Assembly: GCA_020437395.1 (NCBI GenBank) | Contig: JAGQWJ010000001.1 | Span: forward strand, 120,699 to 184,698 | Source of the DNA: Ignavibacteriota bacterium | GTDB lineage: Bacteria; Bacteroidota; Ignavibacteria; Kapaibacteriales; UBA2268 | Direction of reading: 5' to 3' | DNA length: 64,000 bases | Part shown: positions 27,310 to 36,730 of the stretch, in pieces | Position numbering within the stretch: the first letter of the stretch is position 1 | Layout: every line of letters begins with the position of its first letter | Made by a program: the position numbers and the translations under genes | The notes under the pieces: generated by a model | Database searches by the model: none | What the model saw: the letters and a program-made list of their open reading frames with translations, nothing else | What the model was told of the DNA's origin: nothing

Positions 27310-30264
27310 TCACTTCGCTATTATTACTTTCTGTGTTATTATTGATTCGACTGATATTATCTGGAGTATATAGTTACCGCTTGGTAGCTCGGGAATGCCA
27401 ATCCTAAAGTCATAAACCCCCTCACCAATAGATTCATCCATTAGCTCATAAGTTTTACCAAGTTGGTTGACCAACTTCATTTTTAGTGGGCGTTCTTTGT
27501 CAACATTGAGTTGCATAAATAGTTCATCAGTTACTGGATTCGGATATAGCTTGTCAATAGAAAGCGATTTGGGCACATCATTAATAGAAATGATTAGTTC
27601 ATAGTCACATTTAGAATTTGCATTTATCAAAATCTCTTTTGCTTCTCCATCTAGTTTAATTGTTTTTTCATTACAATTGAATAGCATTTTCATTTCGTCT
27701 TCTAACAATTCTTCGCTCGGAGCATCACCAAAAAAACAAACTGTGAAAGGCAATGATGTGTCTGCTGGGATTGTAAAAGGCAATTGCGATTGGGGAATAA
27801 AGAAATTCAGTTTCTCGCTAATTTCTATTCTTTCTAATGTTATTGGCAATAATCCATAGTTTTCTATCATAATATCCATACATTTAGAGCTACCAACATT
27901 GTGCTTATTGAATGAGATTATGTCACCAGAAATATTGCTAACAAAATTAGCTGTGAAACCTTGAACTATACCCATCAGTATTGTGTCATTGCCAGCCAAA
28001 TCTTTATACTCAATTTCGTAAACCCCATCTTTGAATGGATCATCTAATCTAGCTGTCAATCTTTTGAGTTTATCGCTATCTACTCTTAGTCCAAATATTA
28101 AATTGTCCTTTTTCAAAATATTATAACTATCGAACCCATAGTCTGTAAGCTTATTTTCGGTCGCAAATATTTCCTTGTTACCACAATCGATATCAACTAC
28201 GTTGATTTCTGGCAGATTAGTATCTGGAATTTGATAGAAAGCAATTTCACCCAATAGTTCTGAATAACATTTATTTTCATACTCCAATGTATCTTTGTGC
28301 CAGCCAGAATCTAAGGAATTATAAAAACAAACTTTAATCATTGTTGATTCACCTGCGTCTAATGAATCTAAATCACTATTAATTCTAATAACTTTACCAT
28401 TCTTAAGTCTCAAATTCGAAATGTCTTTTTTTACCAACCCGTAATTTGTAATCTCAAATTCCATACATCTATCACTTCTGTAGATAGTGGAATCTTCAAC
28501 AATAGTGAATCCGAATTTATTGCTATTGCTCATTGTGAAAGTGAATCCTTCAACTATTATGCTGTCTCTAACCACAGAGCCAAATTTATCAGTTGCTGTA
28601 ATATTTATCTTTCCATCATTATATTTATCGATTAACTCTAAGTCTATACTATAAGAAATTGAATCGCTTCTTACGTTCGATGTATCTAAATTGTTAATAT
28701 TTGTGATTTCCACTGACTCAAGACCAGTATCTTGAATATAATTTTCAGTTATAATCAGGTTTTTAGTTCCGCAACCAGTTATATTTTGGGTGAACTCTGG
28801 TGGAGTCCAATCAAGCATATTAAGTGCCATTCCTCCAACATAGCCATAGGAATTAGTTTGTCCATAGCCATAAACACAAATACCAAAAGATGTATCCGCA
28901 GAGATTAAGTGTGCACCCGCCGTTACATTAACACTAGCGTATGCGTATTCCGAATTAGGTATATTTTTAAAATTACCAATTAAAGGCTCACCATCTAAAA
29001 TAATATTGTCAGTGTTAGTTTGAGGAATAACGATATTTACATAGTGACTTATGTACTCGGCTAAATCTACATTCAAAAAATTATATTCTTTTAAAAACTG
29101 TTTATTTGGAGGATAAAGAACCATAAATGGGTCGCTGGTAAACTTAACTTGGCCTGAGCTACTGCCAGTTGTTGTCGATCTTTTGTATATACTTGCTCTA
29201 ATTGGCTTATCTCCTGTTATATACATCGGTCCTATTATTGGCAAAACATAGTTTTCTCCCCTATTCAAAGTTAATGCATAGTTTCCACCTATGAATATTT
29301 GAGTGTCATCATAACTCACTATAATTTTAGTCAAGTCATAAGTATTATTGTCAATTTTGGAGGGGTCCGCAAATGGAACTACGAAAACGTCACGCCCCCA
29401 GGCTTCCAATGGTATCATCTGCGAAAGTAAATAGTCACGGGAAGAAGAATCAGTGTAGGGAATATTTGCTCTTTGATGACCACCAAAGACAGCAATTGGC
29501 TTATCAGATACGATACTAGTCCCTGTTAAATCAAGAGAAACACTTTCAGGATAGTCATTTATTATATCCGCTTGTACTAAATACGTGTCACCTTCATTCA
29601 TTATAATATTCTGTTCATCGAGTCCATTTCTAAATGTGGGAGCAGTTGGTTTTATGTTAATATTCGTATTGTTCTCAGTTGCTACTATTAAGAATTGAGA
29701 AGGCGTTCTTTGTCTTCTTCCATTGTTTAGATGTGATTCGTAGGAAAAGACATAATAATTTCTTCCTAAGGAACGAACAGGGTAAACCAGACAAGCATCG
29801 CTGCTAAATTCTGCTTCGTTGTGAATAACTAAAGTAACATTTGTGTCGGCTGTTAAGTGAAATGAAGTATGCTGAACTAATTCCACATCCCCACCATCGT
29901 AACGAAAATCCCCTGAATCATTCTGACCCAATATCTCATGATAATTGGGATAAAACGGGAACTTTATTATTTGATTAGCACTATCTATTTCAAAATTTCT
30001 ATAAGTCGTTACTCCATCGCGTCTAGTTGCACTCAAAGTGCCTTTGGTAGGAACTTTAGAGGTAATAATAAAATATAATGAATCTGTATATCTATATTTA
30101 TAGTAGTTATACTTTTGATTATGCCAATTAGGCATAAAACCAAAATAGAATTCCTTGCCTGTATTATCTATAGGAATTTCTATACCATCTTGTGCTGAAG
30201 AATTCCCGTGAAATGAGAATAAGGCAATGATGATAAAAACTGTTAGTTTTGTAAAGACTTTCAT
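27310..30264 (-). CDS. Large T9SS-secreted protein with IgGFc-binding-like N-terminal region
   Basis: 984 residues. After the signal peptide (ending SSAQ, about residue 25) comes a region like the IgGFc_binding domain family: GKEFYFGFMPNW near the start, HTSFHLTADTNVTLVIHNEA, and VSDKPIAVFGGHQRANIP, a hallmark of those proteins. Two similar Ig-like segments follow (about 495-880; each begins with a C-G-x-K/T-x-L/I pattern after a P-E-F/I motif). The end is a type A sorting domain: LYPNPVTDELFM, then LPSGNYILQII and KVIIAK. It should be exported by T9SS to the cell surface, perhaps as an adhesin. I use the ATG at 30264; a TTG lies six bases upstream. Confidence 0.82.
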   Translation of the reverse strand: MKVFTKLTVFIIIALFSFHGNSSAQDGIEIPIDNTGKEFYFGFMPNWHNQKYNYYKYRYTDSLYFIITSKVPTKGTLSATRRDGVTTYRNFEIDSANQIIKFPFYPNYHEILGQNDSGDFRYDGGDVELVQHTSFHLTADTNVTLVIHNEAEFSSDACLVYPVRSLGRNYYVFSYESHLNNGRRQRTPSQFLIVATENNTNINIKPTAPTFRNGLDEQNIIMNEGDTYLVQADIINDYPESVSLDLTGTSIVSDKPIAVFGGHQRANIPYTDSSSRDYLLSQMIPLEAWGRDVFVVPFADPSKIDNNTYDLTKIIVSYDDTQIFIGGNYALTLNRGENYVLPIIGPMYITGDKPIRASIYKRSTTTGSSSGQVKFTSDPFMVLYPPNKQFLKEYNFLNVDLAEYISHYVNIVIPQTNTDNIILDGEPLIGNFKNIPNSEYAYASVNVTAGAHLISADTSFGICVYGYGQTNSYGYVGGMALNMLDWTPPEFTQNITGCGTKNLIITENYIQDTGLESVEITNINNLDTSNVRSDSISYSIDLELIDKYNDGKINITATDKFGSVVRDSIIVEGFTFTMSNSNKFGFTIVEDSTIYRSDRCMEFEITNYGLVKKDISNLRLKNGKVIRINSDLDSLDAGESTMIKVCFYNSLDSGWHKDTLEYENKCYSELLGEIAFYQIPDTNLPEINVVDIDCGNKEIFATENKLTDYGFDSYNILKKDNLIFGLRVDSDKLKRLTARLDDPFKDGVYEIEYKDLAGNDTILMGIVQGFTANFVSNISGDIISFNKHNVGSSKCMDIMIENYGLLPITLERIEISEKLNFFIPQSQLPFTIPADTSLPFTVCFFGDAPSEELLEDEMKMLFNCNEKTIKLDGEAKEILINANSKCDYELIISINDVPKSLSIDKLYPNPVTDELFMQLNVDKERPLKMKLVNQLGKTYELMDESIGEGVYDFRIGIPELPSGNYILQIISVESIITQKVIIAK
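30244..30251 (+). promoter_or_regulatory. Candidate -7 element (TAGTTTTG) for the SpoU methyltransferase gene
   Basis: A TAnnTTTG match 32 bases upstream of the ATG at 30283. It lies inside the first codons of the divergent gene, because the two start codons are only 18 bases apart. Confidence 0.3.
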
Positions 30265-30282
30265 TTTCAATTATAACATATT

Positions 30283-30837
30283 ATGAAAAAATTAACCTAT
30301 GAAGAACTACTGAATGAGCGGAAAACAGTAGATCAAGCTTTAGAATCTAACAGATTTCCTATTAGCGTAATAGTAGATAATGTTCGCTCTATCTACAATG
30401 TTGGTTCTATTTTCCGAACTTGCGACTCCGCTCTTGTTAGCCAGATAGCTCTTTGTGGTTTGTCGCCTCGTCCACCCAGAGAAGAAATCTCCAAAACAGC
30501 TCTCGATGCCGAAAAATCTGTGCCATGGAAATATTTCCGTGATACTTTAGATGCCGTCAAAGAAGCCAAATCCACCGGACACACTGTTTTAGCTTTAGAA
30601 CTAACCGATAAACACAGAAGCTATACATCAATAGAAAAATCAGAGTTCCCTTTAACTATTGTCGTTGGAAATGAGTTAACGGGCATTAGTAATGATGTAA
30701 TAGCTCAATGCGACGGAGCCATAGAAATACCTATGTTTGGCGTAAAACATTCGTTAAATGTAAGCGTCAGTACAGGGATTGTATTATTCGAAGCATTAAG
30801 AACTTATTTTAATTATTTTTCTTCTGAATCGCTATAA
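30283..30837 (+). CDS. SpoU/TrmH-family RNA 2'-O-methyltransferase
   Basis: 184 residues, the compact SPOUT domain without an N-terminal substrate-binding extension. Motif 1 is VDNVRSIYNVGSIFRTCD (catalytic Arg), motif 2 is IVVGNELTGIS, and motif 3 is IPMFGVKHSLNVSVSTGI. These proteins methylate ribose 2'-OH in tRNA or rRNA using SAM bound in a trefoil knot. The exact site (TrmH, TrmL or rRNA type) is not certain. Confidence 0.9.
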   Translation: MKKLTYEELLNERKTVDQALESNRFPISVIVDNVRSIYNVGSIFRTCDSALVSQIALCGLSPRPPREEISKTALDAEKSVPWKYFRDTLDAVKEAKSTGHTVLALELTDKHRSYTSIEKSEFPLTIVVGNELTGISNDVIAQCDGAIEIPMFGVKHSLNVSVSTGIVLFEALRTYFNYFSSESL

Positions 30838-30870
30838 ACTAACAGTAATATATACAAAATAGTTACAAAT

Positions 30871-31704
30871 ATGAAAATAAAAATTGCAATACCCGACAAC
30901 GCTATTTATAGAGACCTATTCTTCAACGCGGATACTGTCTGCAAGGAGTTTGGAATATCACTAATTCGTACTACAGAAAGGGAAGTGGCCAAATTATTTG
31001 AAAATAATCGAGTAGATGTCGCTTTTTTGACACCAATGGATTATGGAAGAGGTACTCGTATCTCTGACTATAGAATAATCCCAGCTAATGTATTTGCAGT
31101 TAGTGGCTATAGTCGCATTGCTTCTACTTTTTTCAAACAAGGGTTGAAAACAATAAAAAGTTGTGGGAGCCCAAATCCTAAAGATTTTATAATGGCTATT
31201 GGTAAGATTCTATTAGCAGAAAGATATAATATTCATGTGGATTTGATTGAAACAAAAGATGAGAAGAAAGACGATATTTTAGCTGAGTTTGATTCCGCTA
31301 TGCTTTGGAAGAAAAATTTTGTCGATGACACCGCACTTGACATCACAGAAGATTGGTTCGATTCATACCAAATACCATTAATTATGGGTGCTTGGGTGAC
31401 AAGACACGAAGAGGAACCAGAAGATTTAGTTAGAGTACTAAAATTGTTCGAATCAGACGCCTTGCACGATAACAAGTCTGTTGTTGACAAGCCCAATAAG
31501 GAGTATGACCCAAGAGAAGGTGAAATTAAGTACTCTTGGAATGATGAGATGGAGAAGGCTTACGACGCATTGTTGGAGATCTTGTTCTACCATCAATTAA
31601 CAAATGAGATGGCAACTGTAAAAATGATGGGCGATGAGCTAACAAGTCCTGTTGATGATAATTCTATTTTTTCATCGGACAGTGAGGAAGACGAGAATCA
31701 ATAA
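30871..31704 (+). CDS. MqnA/MqnD-like protein (menaquinone, futalosine pathway) or solute-binding relative
   Basis: 277 residues with the two-lobed periplasmic-binding-protein fold. RVDVAFLTPMDYGRG is the signature segment of MqnA (chorismate dehydratase) and SYQIPLIMGAWVTRHE matches its late conserved strand. There is no signal peptide, which favours a cytosolic enzyme over a transporter subunit. Other mqn genes are not in the window. It follows the SpoU gene by 33 bases on the same strand and its last 41 bases overlap the convergent thiamine gene. Confidence 0.7.
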   Translation: MKIKIAIPDNAIYRDLFFNADTVCKEFGISLIRTTEREVAKLFENNRVDVAFLTPMDYGRGTRISDYRIIPANVFAVSGYSRIASTFFKQGLKTIKSCGSPNPKDFIMAIGKILLAERYNIHVDLIETKDEKKDDILAEFDSAMLWKKNFVDDTALDITEDWFDSYQIPLIMGAWVTRHEEEPEDLVRVLKLFESDALHDNKSVVDKPNKEYDPREGEIKYSWNDEMEKAYDALLEILFYHQLTNEMATVKMMGDELTSPVDDNSIFSSDSEEDENQ

Positions 31705-32323
31705 ACACAAAGCATTTGCCTGAATGAATATCGAGTGAGAAATTTTTACTTATTGTTATATTTCTAGCTCCTTCACGTGAACCCAGTTCTAGGTACTCTT
31801 GGTTCAATTCCCACTTCAGATTTTTAGTAGTTAGTTTGACTTTTGGATAAGGGACAAGCGACACAATTTCATTATCATTGACTTCAAAAGTAGATGATTT
31901 TTCAACTAGAAAAGAATATCGTTCTTGATGAAAAATAGTGAAATCGAACTTAGGGTTATATTTCATCAATACACTCGTGTTATTCAATGTATGTTCTAAC
32001 AATCCACCAGCAAAGCCAATTATCAATACATCTTTATATCCCTTATTTTCAATATACTGAATACATTTCTCAAAATCGTTCGTGTTCTGATCATCTATTT
32101 TAATGAATTGAGTTTGCGAATCATCGTGAACACAATCAACCGAATCCATATCTCCGACTATAGCCATCGGATGTATATCTAGTGAACTCAAGACATTATA
32201 GGCACCATCGGCAGCAATAAGAGGTATTCCTTTAAGTAAATTGAATATTTCTTTGTTAGGAATATCACCATTGAGACAGATAGCTAAATCAAATTTCTTA
32301 TTTTTGAAAATGTATTCATTCAT
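31664..32323 (-). CDS. Thiamine pyrophosphokinase
   Basis: 219 residues. The catalytic domain carries IAADGAYNVLSSLDIHPMAIVGDMDS (here seen as two adjacent motifs, AADGA and GDMDS) and DQNTNDFEKCI, which bind ATP-Mg and thiamine, and GFAGGLLEHTLNN. The C-terminal beta domain ends GARNITISKNFSLDIHSGKCFVF. It makes thiamine diphosphate directly from thiamine and ATP. Its 3' end overlaps the convergent MqnA-like gene by 41 bases, so both strands code there. Confidence 0.9.
   Translation of the reverse strand: MNEYIFKNKKFDLAICLNGDIPNKEIFNLLKGIPLIAADGAYNVLSSLDIHPMAIVGDMDSVDCVHDDSQTQFIKIDDQNTNDFEKCIQYIENKGYKDVLIIGFAGGLLEHTLNNTSVLMKYNPKFDFTIFHQERYSFLVEKSSTFEVNDNEIVSLVPYPKVKLTTKNLKWELNQEYLELGSREGARNITISKNFSLDIHSGKCFVFIDSRLPHCPMKK
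32299..32306 (+). promoter_or_regulatory. Candidate -7 element (TATTTTTG) for the sulfoxide reductase gene
   Basis: A TAnnTTTG match 36 bases upstream of the ATG at 32342, lying within the first codons of the divergent thiamine pyrophosphokinase gene. Confidence 0.3.
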
Positions 32324-32341
32324 AATTTCAATCTAAGAATA

Positions 32342-32818
32342 ATGTACGACTTGTTAATAAAACAATTGCCCCATGTACTTGAGGGTGAAACAAATGTAAT
32401 CACAAATTTTGCAAATTTTTCGTCACTATTATTCAACTCAATGAGCGATGTCAATTGGGTAGGGTTTTATATTTTCACTGGAAAAGAGTTACTATTAGGC
32501 CCTTTCCAAGGCAAACCAGCTTGTGTTAGATTACAACTTGGCAAAGGGGTTTGTGGAACTTCATTTGCCCAAAATAAAACAATTATTGTTCAGGACGTAG
32601 ATAAATTCCCTGGGCATATAGCTTGTGATGCTGACTCAAAATCAGAAATTGTGATACCAATTGTTAAAAATGAAAAGTTATATGGTGTTCTGGATATTGA
32701 CAGTCCGAATTTGTCAAGATTTGATGAAAATGATTGTAAATATTTAGAAATTTTATTAAATTTACTCGTTGAACATTCGGACATCGAGGAACTATCAGAA
32801 ATATATCAAAATACATAG
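32342..32818 (+). CDS. msrC: Free methionine-(R)-sulfoxide reductase, GAF type
   Basis: 158 residues, one GAF domain. The three redox cysteines are Cys61 (KPACVRL), Cys71 (GVCGTSF) and Cys95 (HIACDADS). Their spacing of 10 and 24 residues equals that of the E. coli enzyme (Cys84, 94, 118). VNWVGFYI and SEIVIPIV are further family landmarks. It reduces free Met-R-sulfoxide and so protects against oxidation. The start is divergent from the thiamine gene with an 18-base gap. Confidence 0.92.
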   Translation: MYDLLIKQLPHVLEGETNVITNFANFSSLLFNSMSDVNWVGFYIFTGKELLLGPFQGKPACVRLQLGKGVCGTSFAQNKTIIVQDVDKFPGHIACDADSKSEIVIPIVKNEKLYGVLDIDSPNLSRFDENDCKYLEILLNLLVEHSDIEELSEIYQNT

Positions 32819-32853
32819 TATTTTTTCTAGCTACTCAGTTAATTGGAAGGGTT

Positions 32854-34416
32854 GTGGTCAATGAAATCCAATATGCTCCAACCTCACCCGAGCCAGAGTG
32901 GATAGAACTATATAATATTACTGATAATGATATAATCTTCGAGAAATTTACAGTCGCTGACTATGCAACTACAACCGACCCAATCACATTAGAAATACCA
33001 GCTTATGGATTCATAGTAATAACAGAGAAAAAATCAGAGTTGCTGAAAATATACGACATTGACTCATCTCTTGTTATTGAATCAGATTTACCAACTTTCA
33101 ACAATACTGATGATTTGGTGTTAATTGCTAATAATGGAAAGATGATTGATTCAGTTAAATATAACTCCAAATGGGGAATTAAGGGTAATAGTCTAGAAAG
33201 ACGAAGGTACTTCGAGTTTGAAAATGACTCTACTAATTGGGGAGCTTCTGAGGTTTCTGGTACTCCAACGAAAATCAACAGCATAGCTGCCTATTATGAT
33301 TTGGAAATTATAGATGCTACATTAGTACCGGCAGGATTTCGCATTATTCTCGAAAATAAAGGTAATATCACATCTTTGCAGGGGAGAATAGATTTAGAAA
33401 TAAATGATAATTTGGTCACTTTTTACCAAATAGACTCAATTGCTGCCTTTTCAGATAAAGAAATCATTCTAGACCAAACAATTATAGGATATACACCTAA
33501 GATTAAAGATAAGTTGAGGTTTATTGTAAAGACCAATGAAGATATAAACATACACAATGATGATTTCACAATATTCGTACCTAACACAACTTCAAGAGGC
33601 GACGTTCTCATAAATGAGATTATGTACAATGTAGATGATGATCACTTCGAATTCATAGAGCTTTATAATAACTCAGCCGTTGATGTCCAAATTTCAAATT
33701 GGTCAATTGCAGATGAATTGGACATAAAAAATAATCGCTTCAATCAAATAATAACTAATATCAATCTAAAACCTGGTAACTATGCAGTTATCGTATGTGA
33801 TGACGCTATTTATAATTTAGTAGATGAGTCTTCGAATGATAAGATACTCTTCACAAAGAAAAAATTTAGTTTAAATAATAGTTCGGATATTATAAATTTA
33901 TACAATGAAAATAAAGAATTGATTGATTCGGTAGCTTATCTCGATTCTTGGCATGAGGACTATCTAAGTTCAACAAAAAACATAAGCTTAGAGAAAGTTA
34001 GACCATCATTATTAAGTTCTGAAGCTTCAAATTGGAAAACCTGTACAAATGAAAATGGCTACACAATATTGGCAAGTAATAGTTATAATAACAATCTGTC
34101 ATCAAAGAATGAAATAAGCGTTGTACCTAATCCATTTTCACCTACTTCATCAACTAAGCCATATATCTTAATTGAGTACAAGCTCCCTTTTGACAATGCA
34201 TTAATCGATTGCAATATTTATTATCCCAACGGTAATATTGCCTTTAATTTGACCAAATCGAAATTTGTATCGGGCGAAGGAACTTTAACTTGGAACGGCA
34301 GAAGTTTAGACAGCAACGTATTACCAGTTGGTCCTTACGTAGTGATGATAGAGGCAACTGACCAATATTCTGGCGAAAGCAAAACCCTTAAAACGGTAAT
34401 AGTATTAGCCCAATAA
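32854..34416 (+). CDS. Lamin-tail-domain surface protein with FlgD-like C-terminal Ig domain; start uncertain
   Basis: At least 520 residues. Two lamin-tail (LTD) domains are seen: VVNEIQYAPTSPEPEWIELYN at the start and GDVLINEIMYNVDDDHFEFIELYN at about 248. The end is a FlgD-Ig/T9SS-type module: VVPNPFSPTSS, IEYKLPFDNALI, TLTWNGRSLDSNVLPVGPYVV. Export is therefore expected, yet the GTG at 32854 leaves no signal peptide. The frame stays open back to 32773 and encodes KYIVFFLATQLIGRV just before the LTD, a good signal sequence, but there is no ATG, GTG or TTG ahead of it. A rare start (ATC 32794, ATA 32803 or ATA 32815) or a sequence error is implied. Confidence 0.75.
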   Translation: MVNEIQYAPTSPEPEWIELYNITDNDIIFEKFTVADYATTTDPITLEIPAYGFIVITEKKSELLKIYDIDSSLVIESDLPTFNNTDDLVLIANNGKMIDSVKYNSKWGIKGNSLERRRYFEFENDSTNWGASEVSGTPTKINSIAAYYDLEIIDATLVPAGFRIILENKGNITSLQGRIDLEINDNLVTFYQIDSIAAFSDKEIILDQTIIGYTPKIKDKLRFIVKTNEDINIHNDDFTIFVPNTTSRGDVLINEIMYNVDDDHFEFIELYNNSAVDVQISNWSIADELDIKNNRFNQIITNINLKPGNYAVIVCDDAIYNLVDESSNDKILFTKKKFSLNNSSDIINLYNENKELIDSVAYLDSWHEDYLSSTKNISLEKVRPSLLSSEASNWKTCTNENGYTILASNSYNNNLSSKNEISVVPNPFSPTSSTKPYILIEYKLPFDNALIDCNIYYPNGNIAFNLTKSKFVSGEGTLTWNGRSLDSNVLPVGPYVVMIEATDQYSGESKTLKTVIVLAQ

Positions 34417-36669
34417 TCATTTGTTGACTATCGCAAATTTAACAACTTGAGTGCTTTCGTTAGTTGAAGAAACTGCATAGAGCAAATAGACACCAGGTGA
34501 AGCATCTTCGCCTCTTTCATTTTTTCCATCCCAAGTCGTTTTTCTACTATTAACTTTTAGCGACCTTACTAACTCACCGTTTACAGTAACTATTCGTAAA
34601 TCGGAATTCTCCGCAAGACCTTCGATTGTTAAAACTTTGTTTTTTCTTGTGTCGAAAGGTTGTGGATAAACTTTTACATTAAACTCATTTACTGGTTTTA
34701 TTGCATTCGTCTGAACACTATAAAGTCCTTTGTCCGTACCCACATAGATTTTACCAGAATTTTCGTCATAAGCTAAGGCATAAAGATTGTTCGTAGGCAA
34801 TGGACTATTATCAGTTGTAATTGTATGGAGAACATTCTCACCATCGGGATCAACAACAATAAGACCACTTGCTGTTGCTATCCACTTATTATCTAAAGCA
34901 TCGACTACTATTTCACGAACATTCAGATTAGCAAGAGATCTGACATTCACAAAAATTGGTGTTCTATTACTCATCACAGCACTTGGATTAATTATCCTAT
35001 TAACTCCACCGATAGTACCTAACCAGAGAGTGCCTTGTTTGTCAAATGCTAATGCTTGTTGATTGTTACTAATTATATCTGAGTTGTTGACTGTAAACAT
35101 ACCGCAAACATCGTCGGAATTATCTGTCAAAGTCCTCATCTCATTATAATATGCTAAGCCTACTGCAACCTCAGTCCCTGAGAAAGTAACATCAGTTCCT
35201 GCTGAAGCAACCCATTTTGTACCGTTGAAATCAATAGCAGTTTTGTACAAAACCCTCCTAGTAGAACCAGCACAATTATATAGAGTTTCGTAGTTACCAG
35301 ATGGTGTTCTGATAACAAACAATGGTCCGGAACCACTATTTCCCCAATTGACAATCCACATATTACCGAACTCATCATCGAATACATCTCCGGTAATAAC
35401 AAAGTTACCGGAACCACCTGTGCCAACCAATGGACTGTTTTCTGCACCAATATTTTGAATATATTTATTCTCCCCAGGTGGTATCAAATATAATCCCCCA
35501 CCATAAGTGCTAGCAGTGATAGTACCATCTTTCAATTCATTCACATTTATAACACTATTAGCAAGAAACTCAGGATTTGTGCTCCTGTTATAGTAATCCC
35601 ATTCACCATTTTTGAAGCTCATAACTCCATTACCAGTGAAGTTACCAGTACCTATCCAAAGAGAGCCATCATCTGAAATATGGATATGGGCTATACCGTT
35701 TGAAAGTGGAGAATTGGGCTCTATTGTCATAATAGTATCTTGTAACGAAGCTTTCAAGCCAGATTTTGTTGCTAAATAAATATTATCGTTATTGGAGTCA
35801 AATTGAATATCGTTTATTTGCTCACTAATTTTGATTAAGCGTTCTTCAAACGGATATTCTCTTATATCTTTTTCTCGGAAGTAAAATAGCTTTCCATTTT
35901 TAGTATCTAATCCGAAAATATCTTTAGTTGGATATTCGAAAACGGACTGTAAATATTCGCCATTCCAGCTATAAATACGGTCGCCCGAAGTAGCATAAAG
36001 TGAATCGTTCACCCATTCAATATCAATAATATCTGCATCGTGGAAGGATTCAATAGGCGTTATTGTCTTCCAATCATCCCTATTTGCGAGACTATTATCC
36101 AAATCCGTATAGACTACTCCCGCAGAAGTCGCAAGCCAGATTTTATTATCATGAATTTTAATTGTTCTTGCTTCTGTACCAATAGTCAAATCCGAAAATC
36201 GCTTAACGTCTTCTATCGTAACATTATTCTTGTGATCAAATACAACTAATCCAAATCCACCTGCAATATAGAGTTTATCACCTATAGGCACTATACTGTT
36301 AATATTTGCTTTTACGAAGCCAGCGTTTTCTATATCGTGAATAGCTTTCCACTCACCATCTTTATATATGTCGAAAACCCCGTCATTATAGCCAACGAAG
36401 ACTTTGTTCGATTCTTTCTGATAGGTAATATACTTCGCATCAATCCTACTCAGCCCTGTTACATTGGTGAATTGTTGAATCTCATTTGAGTTCAGATCTG
36501 CAAAATAAACACCACCACTAGTTGCAGCGTAAACTTTGTTTTCAAATTGGTATAGGGAATTGACATTGTACATTGAAGTATATGCCTCCCAATTGGTGAG
36601 CTGTATTTCTTGTGAATAAAGGTTAATTGCACATAAGGAAACAACTATTAATGTTAATAATCTGAACAT
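34417..36669 (-). CDS. PorZ-like T9SS beta-propeller protein
   Basis: 750 residues. After the signal peptide (ending LYSQ, about residue 19), WEAYTSMYNVNSLYQFENKVYAA begins a long series of propeller blades of the two-component-regulator-propeller type, with repeated V-Y-A/V-A-T-S/K-x-G-V/L units (KIWLATSAGVVYTDL, NIYLATKSGLKASL, KIYVGTDKGLYSV). The end is a sorting-domain-like fold (VKVYPQPFDTRK, TTWDGKNERGEDASPGVYLLY). Length, two-propeller layout and C-terminal fold match PorZ, which helps attach A-LPS to T9SS cargo at the surface. The TTG start at 36717 is rejected for the ATG at 36669. It may be co-transcribed with ribH. Confidence 0.7.
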   Translation of the reverse strand: MFRLLTLIVVSLCAINLYSQEIQLTNWEAYTSMYNVNSLYQFENKVYAATSGGVYFADLNSNEIQQFTNVTGLSRIDAKYITYQKESNKVFVGYNDGVFDIYKDGEWKAIHDIENAGFVKANINSIVPIGDKLYIAGGFGLVVFDHKNNVTIEDVKRFSDLTIGTEARTIKIHDNKIWLATSAGVVYTDLDNSLANRDDWKTITPIESFHDADIIDIEWVNDSLYATSGDRIYSWNGEYLQSVFEYPTKDIFGLDTKNGKLFYFREKDIREYPFEERLIKISEQINDIQFDSNNDNIYLATKSGLKASLQDTIMTIEPNSPLSNGIAHIHISDDGSLWIGTGNFTGNGVMSFKNGEWDYYNRSTNPEFLANSVINVNELKDGTITASTYGGGLYLIPPGENKYIQNIGAENSPLVGTGGSGNFVITGDVFDDEFGNMWIVNWGNSGSGPLFVIRTPSGNYETLYNCAGSTRRVLYKTAIDFNGTKWVASAGTDVTFSGTEVAVGLAYYNEMRTLTDNSDDVCGMFTVNNSDIISNNQQALAFDKQGTLWLGTIGGVNRIINPSAVMSNRTPIFVNVRSLANLNVREIVVDALDNKWIATASGLIVVDPDGENVLHTITTDNSPLPTNNLYALAYDENSGKIYVGTDKGLYSVQTNAIKPVNEFNVKVYPQPFDTRKNKVLTIEGLAENSDLRIVTVNGELVRSLKVNSRKTTWDGKNERGEDASPGVYLLYAVSSTNESTQVVKFAIVNK

Positions 36670-36730
36670 TATTCGACCACTCTTATTTTTTTTATTTTTT
36701 TTAAACCTTAGTAACAATTACTTATAAGTA

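Noticed and set aside
36670-36717. TTG start extending the PorZ-like protein by 16 residues
   Set aside because: It adds a Lys/Asn-rich stretch before a good signal peptide that begins at the ATG at 36669.
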